A DNA stretch of 10,362 nt. Source: JAGOPO01 sp038065515 (lineage in GTDB: Bacteria; Patescibacteriota; Minisyncoccia; 2-02-FULL-40-12; GWA2-44-9). Below the pieces are notes generated by a model. It worked only from the letters and a program-made list of their open reading frames with translations. It made no database searches and had not been told where the DNA came from. The stretch lies in contig JBBTQV010000050.1 in the NCBI GenBank assembly GCA_038065515.1, positions 1 through 10,362 on the forward strand, given 5' to 3'. Numbering within the stretch: position 1 is the stretch's first letter; each line of letters starts with the position of its first letter. This document shows positions 6,746 to 10,362 of this stretch, in pieces. Both the position numbers and the translations under genes were made by a program.

Positions 6746-6807
6746 GACTAAGGAAACCAAGCCCATGAGAAACAACAACTTTAAACAAATAATACGACTA
6801 TTACCCT

Positions 6808-7416
6808 ATGAGAATTATTAACGCTCGGGATATCCGTTCAGCGCTTGTGACGGGGCTGACGACGGGAATTATCGGATGGCGGGTACTTGCGTATCTGGGC
6901 AGTACGCTCCCGCTGGGAATCAATCCGTTGATTCTTGTGTTTGTTGTCCCGGTTGCGTGGATTGCGGGGGTGCAGTTCGGGTATTTTTTGGGAACGATGT
7001 TTCGGCCGTTCATCCAATTCGGCCGCTTTGTCGCAATCGGATTTTCCAACGCGGCCGTGGATTTCGGGGTGCTCTACCTGTTGATAGCGTATTCGGGTCT
7101 TGCCGCGGGACTGGCGTATTCCGTATTCAAAGCGCTCTCGTTCAGCGTTGCCACGGTGCACAGTTATTACTGGAACAAAAACTGGGCGTTTGAAGCGGGT
7201 GCCAGTCACGGAGGCGGACGAGAAGCCGCGTCGTTTGTGGCGGTGGCGGTTGTCGGCCTCCTGGTCAATGTCTCGGTTGCCTCACTCGTCGTAGCCCTGC
7301 ATCCCGCAGAAATCGATATCAAGGCATGGGCGGGTATCGGAGCTGTCGTAGGAGCTGCTGCGGCACTTATCATCAGCTTCACCGGCTTCCGTGTTTTCGT
7401 CTTCTCGAAGAAGTAG
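6808..7416 (+). CDS. GtrA-like membrane protein with N-terminal extension, 202 aa
   Basis: Residues about 70-200 match the four-helix GtrA fold: FGRFVAIGFSNAAVDFG opening the first helix, YWNKNWAF at 121-128 after the second, and GFRVFVF at 193-199 closing the fourth. GtrA-type proteins are thought to carry polyprenyl-phosphate-linked sugars across the membrane for cell-surface glycan decoration. The first 65 residues add about two more hydrophobic segments (11-31 and 40-62), so the protein is larger than the usual 120-150 residue GtrA; this extension may be lineage-specific. The start at 6808 is the first ATG of the frame near the gap; no Shine-Dalgarno is seen. It lies 12 nt before dnaX on the same strand. 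A functional link with the two GT39-type genes at the left of the window is plausible but not proved. Confidence 0.85.
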   Translation: MRIINARDIRSALVTGLTTGIIGWRVLAYLGSTLPLGINPLILVFVVPVAWIAGVQFGYFLGTMFRPFIQFGRFVAIGFSNAAVDFGVLYLLIAYSGLAAGLAYSVFKALSFSVATVHSYYWNKNWAFEAGASHGGGREAASFVAVAVVGLLVNVSVASLVVALHPAEIDIKAWAGIGAVVGAAAALIISFTGFRVFVFSKK

Positions 7417-7422
7417 TATAGT
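7417..7422 (+). promoter_or_regulatory. Possible -10 element giving a leaderless dnaX mRNA
   Basis: TATAGT, one base from consensus, starts directly after the gtrA stop and ends 6 nt before the dnaX ATG. A transcript from it would begin at or next to the ATG, the classic leaderless layout. No good -35 is seen. dnaX could equally be read from an upstream promoter. Confidence 0.35.
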
Positions 7423-7428
7423 GCCGCC

Positions 7429-8514
7429 ATGCTAAGTAATACCTACCGACCCGCCACATGGGACGCCGTTGTCGGCCAGGAACATGTTGTGCGCACGCTA
7501 CGCGGGGCGCTGGATTCAGGACGCATCGGCCATGCGTATTTGTTTGCGGGGCCGCGGGGCACCGGCAAAACAACATTGGCGCGCATCTTTGCTAAAGCCA
7601 TCAACTGTACTGCGAAAACCGCACGCCCATGCGGAAGGTGCGGTTCGTGCGCGACGATTGATGAGGGTCGCTCAATGGATCTCATCGAAATCGATGCCGC
7701 GTCATACGGTAAGGTTGAACATATGCGTGAGCTCAAGGAAACTATCGGTTCCGCTCCGACGGCATCGCAGTACAAGGTATACCTTATCGATGAAGCGCAC
7801 ATGATTACGAAGGACGCATCGAACGCGTTTCTGAAAATGCTGGAGGAGCCGCCGTCGCATGTGGTGTTCATTTTGGCGACCACCGAGGCGTCCAAAATCA
7901 TTCTGACCGTGCTGTCGCGCGTACAGCGGTTTGATTTCAAGAAGCTCACCCAACAACAAATTGTTTCCAAACTAGTGTCCATTGCAAGAGAGGAGAAGCT
8001 CACCGCAACGCCGGGAGCGCTTGCCGCGCTTGCCGCGGCGTCCGATGGTGCGCTACGCGATGCCGAAGTGATGCTCACCAAACTTGCTAGCCATACCCAA
8101 GGCGCCGCCATCGACGAAAACGCCGTGCAATCCGTGCTGGGGCTGGTCCCGCTGGCGTGGCACGGGCAGCTCCTGACACATCTGACGGCCAACGACCGTA
8201 TCGGTGCGATGCGGTTTTTGCATCAGGTTCAAACGCAAGGCGCTGACATGGATTTATTGGCAAAAGGATTTTTGGAATATCTGCGGCAGGTGATGATTGC
8301 CAAAATCGACCGCGGTATTCTGGATCAGGCAGGACTTGCGATGGCCGACACGGGTACAGAGCAGTTGCACGCGTTTGCTACCACGATGGACGGCGCGTAC
8401 CTGGTGCGCATGATTCAGGCGTTCACGCATGCACGCGTACAGATCCGCACCTCACCTATTCCGTCTCTCCCATTGGAACTTGCAGTGCTTGAGCTGACGC
8501 AAAACGCCGCGTGA
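7429..8514 (+). CDS. dnaX: DNA polymerase III clamp-loader subunit, short gamma-like form, 361 aa
   Basis: The AAA+ ATPase of the clamp loader, which opens the sliding clamp and loads it on primed DNA. Visible motifs: YRPATWDAVVGQEHV at 6-20; Walker A GPRGTGKT at 41-48; a zinc site of C60, C68, C71 and C74; IEIDAAS at 86-92; Walker B VYLIDEAH at 117-124; sensor-1 LATTE at 149-153; and the arginine-finger region LSRVQRF at 162-168, where family members have SRC and this one has SRV. Sensor 2 is GALRDAEVMLTKL. The protein ends after the third (collar) domain at 361 residues, so the tau-specific C-terminal part that contacts the polymerase and helicase in many bacteria is missing; this looks like natural length rather than a break, because an intact overlapping gene follows. 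The 3' end overlaps the MFS start by 4 nt (GTGA). Confidence 0.95.
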   Translation: MLSNTYRPATWDAVVGQEHVVRTLRGALDSGRIGHAYLFAGPRGTGKTTLARIFAKAINCTAKTARPCGRCGSCATIDEGRSMDLIEIDAASYGKVEHMRELKETIGSAPTASQYKVYLIDEAHMITKDASNAFLKMLEEPPSHVVFILATTEASKIILTVLSRVQRFDFKKLTQQQIVSKLVSIAREEKLTATPGALAALAAASDGALRDAEVMLTKLASHTQGAAIDENAVQSVLGLVPLAWHGQLLTHLTANDRIGAMRFLHQVQTQGADMDLLAKGFLEYLRQVMIAKIDRGILDQAGLAMADTGTEQLHAFATTMDGAYLVRMIQAFTHARVQIRTSPIPSLPLELAVLELTQNAA

Positions 8515-9680
8515 CAAATATCATTCTGCTGGGCATTGCCAGTCTTCTGACCGACTTCTCCAGCGAGATGGTTCTGCCTATTCTGCCGTTCTTTATTCAG
8601 TCACTCGGAGGAACGGGACTTGCCATCGGGCTTATCTTCGGCATCGGGGATGCGGTGGCGGCACTTCTGCGCGTCGGTTCGGGATACCTTGCCGACAGGA
8701 CAAAGAGGTACAAGGGCATCGTTCTGTTCGGTTACGCATTCTCATCGGTGGTGAAATTCGCGTATGTGAGCGCCGTATCGTGGACGCAGGTTGCCTGGGT
8801 GAGGCCCGCCGAACGGATCGGCAAGGGACTCCGTGATGCTCCACGCGACGCCATTGTCAGCGAATCCGTAGATGCTTCGCAACGCGGCAGGGCATTCGGC
8901 GTGCAACGCGCCATGGACAGCGCGGGTGCGCTATTGGGCTCGGTCGCCATTCTCGTATTGTTTGTGGGGCTGGCCATTCCATTTCGTACGATCTTCCTCT
9001 TGTCAGCCTTGACCGGTTTGCTCGCGGTGGTTCCGCTTGTGTTCGTGCGGGTGCCCGATACGCTCCGGCTCGCGCGCCGCGAAGTCTCATTTTCCAAGCT
9101 CACTCCGAAGGCGCGGCGATTCATCGCCATTGCGACGCTCTTTGCTCTGGCGAATTTTTCCGTCGTGTTTTTTATCATGATGGGCCAGGCATCGTTGAAC
9201 GGGTACTCTGCGCAAACGGCGCTCGCCATGACACTCGTCGCGTATATCGTCTTCAATTTTGTCGATGCGGTTCTGTCGACACCCGCAGGAATGCTTTCGG
9301 ATCACATCGGCCGTCGCAGAACGATTGTGATCGGGTACCTCATGTTTTCGGTGGTGTGTCTCGGATTTTGGGCGAAGGCGGTAGTGTTCAAAACACAGCC
9401 GGGGAGTTTCGTGGTGCTCATCGCGCTCTTCGCGCTGTACGGCGTCTTCAAGGCGTTTATTGATGCTTCACAACGGGCGTTTGTTTCCGATCTGTCTCCT
9501 GATGAAGTGCGCGGAACTGCACTGGGAACATTTGAGACGCTCACCGGCCTCGCCGCCATTCCAGCGGGACTGATGGCGGGCTGGTTGTGGAATATCAACA
9601 ACGCCTATTCATTCTTCTACGGAGCCGTGGTATCGTCGGTTGCGGCAGTTCTTTTGATGATTGCCCTGCGCAGACGATGA
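8511..9680 (+). CDS. Major facilitator superfamily transporter, 389 aa
   Basis: A 12-helix MFS protein. The first helix carries TDFSSEMVLPILPFF (residues 14-28); motif A GYLADRTKRYKG lies at 58-69; RIGKGLRDAPRDA at 102-114 is the signature of an MFS group annotated only as general or drug-type transporters. The C-terminal half repeats motif A as GMLSDHIGRRR at 260-270. The GTG at 8511 is chosen because later starts would lose the first helix. GTGA overlaps the dnaX stop, so translation should be coupled. The substrate cannot be deduced; efflux of a small molecule is the usual guess for this group and is inference. Length is normal for the family and I see no disruption. Confidence 0.88.
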   Translation: MTNIILLGIASLLTDFSSEMVLPILPFFIQSLGGTGLAIGLIFGIGDAVAALLRVGSGYLADRTKRYKGIVLFGYAFSSVVKFAYVSAVSWTQVAWVRPAERIGKGLRDAPRDAIVSESVDASQRGRAFGVQRAMDSAGALLGSVAILVLFVGLAIPFRTIFLLSALTGLLAVVPLVFVRVPDTLRLARREVSFSKLTPKARRFIAIATLFALANFSVVFFIMMGQASLNGYSAQTALAMTLVAYIVFNFVDAVLSTPAGMLSDHIGRRRTIVIGYLMFSVVCLGFWAKAVVFKTQPGSFVVLIALFALYGVFKAFIDASQRAFVSDLSPDEVRGTALGTFETLTGLAAIPAGLMAGWLWNINNAYSFFYGAVVSSVAAVLLMIALRRR

Positions 9681-9685
9681 GAGGT

Positions 9686-9693
9686 GAGGTGAG
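9686..9693 (+). promoter_or_regulatory. Clear Shine-Dalgarno before the metallopeptidase gene
   Basis: GAGGTGAG lies at 9686-9693, close before the ATG at 9696, with a second GAGGTG copy at 9681-9686. It is the only convincing ribosome-binding site I found, and it supports the start at 9696 rather than an internal one. Confidence 0.6.
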
Positions 9694-9695
9694 TC

Positions 9696-10307
9696 ATGGT
9701 TCAGTGGTGGGGATTGTTTGCGATAGCAATACTGGGTTTGCTCGGAAATGCCGTTATCTGGTTTCCTTGGCTCCGTCGGTATTTGTCGGAGCTGGTGAAT
9801 GATGAGCCTGTAAAGTTTCTTACCAGCAAAACGCTTCGGAGGCTGACTTTCCGGAACGACAGGGCGGCAAATCAAGCATTTTCCGACATCCGTCAGATGG
9901 CCTACGATCAGTATTTGCCGCAGATACCCGCCCGTGTACTTGTGACGCGGAGATGGGTCCAAGTGGTTGACGGTCAGGCTACATGCTTTTCTCGGGTTGG
10001 CTTGATTGTCCTGTATTGCCGGACGCGCAACGGCAAGCGATTGACGCGCAATGACATGCTCTGCGTCCTCGGACATGAGTATGGACATCTCATTGACTTC
10101 AAGACAGGCCGGAAGGGTCATCCGTTCCTTGTGCGTATCCGTAAGCTTTCGGTAGAGGATTTTGCGGACGCAATTGCCGTCTACCTGTGTGGTAAAGATG
10201 CGTGGCAGGGCGCGGTTGCCCACTGTCGTTTGCGACGGGGTGCGACGATGAACGGCCGCCTCGAGCTTGTCCGACCCCGGAAAGCAGACGCAGGAACGGC
10301 GCGATAA
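9696..10307 (+). CDS. Small membrane-anchored zinc metallopeptidase, M48-like, 203 aa
   Basis: A hydrophobic helix at about residues 5-25 anchors the protein. The zinc site is GHEYGHLID, with H127, E128 and H131. About 23 residues later, VEDFADA supplies E154 and the ExxAD pattern (E154, A157, D158) typical of the third ligand of gluzincins such as M48 peptidases. The rest, about 90 residues between anchor and active site, is short compared with HtpX or Ste24-type enzymes, and only one membrane segment is clear. It would cleave proteins at the membrane; the side on which the active site lies cannot be told, although the Arg-rich WLRRYL after the helix favours a cytoplasmic domain. It follows the MFS gene by 15 nt on the same strand. 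The C-terminus (about residues 175-203) is basic and shows no motif. The peptidase call rests on the active site; exact family membership is less sure. Confidence 0.75.
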   Translation: MVQWWGLFAIAILGLLGNAVIWFPWLRRYLSELVNDEPVKFLTSKTLRRLTFRNDRAANQAFSDIRQMAYDQYLPQIPARVLVTRRWVQVVDGQATCFSRVGLIVLYCRTRNGKRLTRNDMLCVLGHEYGHLIDFKTGRKGHPFLVRIRKLSVEDFADAIAVYLCGKDAWQGAVAHCRLRRGATMNGRLELVRPRKADAGTAR

Positions 10308-10362
10308 TTGTTTTAGGTACGGACATTTGGCGGGTTTGTTCGTTGGTACTCTTTCAGAAATT

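Larger units (their letters stand above)
6636..6807. other. Intergenic region between DUF3800 and gtrA
   Basis: This 172-bp gap is the longest non-coding stretch in the window. It holds, from left to right, the small-RNA terminator, two hairpins, the minus-strand promoter with its palindrome, the DnaA-like box and an A-rich stretch leading into gtrA. An 18-codon frame (6765-6821) crosses the gtrA start and is not called as a gene. No clear plus-strand promoter for gtrA was found; the A/T-rich bases 6788-6804 are the likely place. Confidence 0.7.

Noticed and set aside
6636..6807. Replication origin
   Set aside because: There is only one exact DnaA box, with no cluster, no long A+T-rich unwinding element and no dnaA or dnaN beside it.
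7443..8192. 249-codon minus-strand frame
   Set aside because: Antisense to dnaX; Ser/Ala/Met-rich composition typical of a reverse reading of a GC-rich gene.
8512..8514. TGA recoded as an amino acid
   Set aside because: Reading through the dnaX TGA meets another stop within about 15 codons and destroys the MFS overlap; TGA also ends the MFS gene sensibly.
9609..10223. 204-codon minus-strand frame
   Set aside because: It covers the end of the MFS gene and most of the metallopeptidase, whose HEYGH site and Shine-Dalgarno are far stronger evidence.
1..10362. CRISPR array, tRNA, rRNA or insertion sequence
   Set aside because: I saw no regularly spaced direct repeats, no cloverleaf with a CCA end or TTCGA arm, no rRNA-like stretch, and no transposase with flanking inverted repeats.

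Overview
The window reads as a chromosomal piece of a Candidate Phyla Radiation (Patescibacteria) bacterium of roughly 50-55% GC, judging by eye. The evidence is the gene set: GT39-type membrane glycosyltransferases, a TraG/VirD4-like membrane ATPase paired with a small coiled-coil protein and no other secretion genes, a GtrA protein, and a short tau-less DnaX. Genes are tightly packed and mostly lack Shine-Dalgarno sequences. TGA is a normal stop here (dnaX and the MFS gene end in TGA), so this is not one of the TGA=Gly lineages. The exact lineage cannot be set from this sequence alone.

Layout. Positions 1-2945, minus strand: two consecutive polytopic GT39-like glycosyltransferases, 6 nt apart; the downstream one runs off the left edge. 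Positions 2946-3013: a 68-bp divergent promoter region with two extended -10 elements. Positions 3014-5854, plus strand: a 133-residue coiled-coil protein and, 6 nt later, an 810-residue membrane-anchored TraG/VirD4-like ATPase. Positions 5868-6635: a DUF3800 gene clearly richer in A+T than its neighbours, probably acquired. Positions 6636-6807: an intergenic region that I read as encoding a compact RNA of about 50 nt on the minus strand, with its own sigma70-like promoter, an operator-like palindrome and an intrinsic terminator, plus a DnaA-box-like hairpin. Positions 6808-10307, plus strand: gtrA-like, dnaX, an MFS transporter overlapping dnaX by 4 nt, and a small membrane-anchored HExxH metallopeptidase with an M48-like third-ligand motif. 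The last 55 bases hold nothing I can name.

How it fits together. The two GT39 proteins and the GtrA protein belong to polyprenyl-phosphate-sugar pathways: GtrA-type proteins are thought to move the lipid-linked sugar across the membrane, and GT39-type enzymes use it outside. They could decorate the cell surface. The ATPase with its coiled-coil partner looks like a stand-alone DNA or protein translocation motor at the membrane. dnaX is a replication housekeeping gene co-transcribed with unrelated membrane genes, as is common in compact genomes.

The signals most worth a second look are the small minus-strand RNA at about 6641-6690 and the repeated placement of -10 hexamers 6-9 nt before start codons, which suggests leaderless or nearly leaderless mRNAs.
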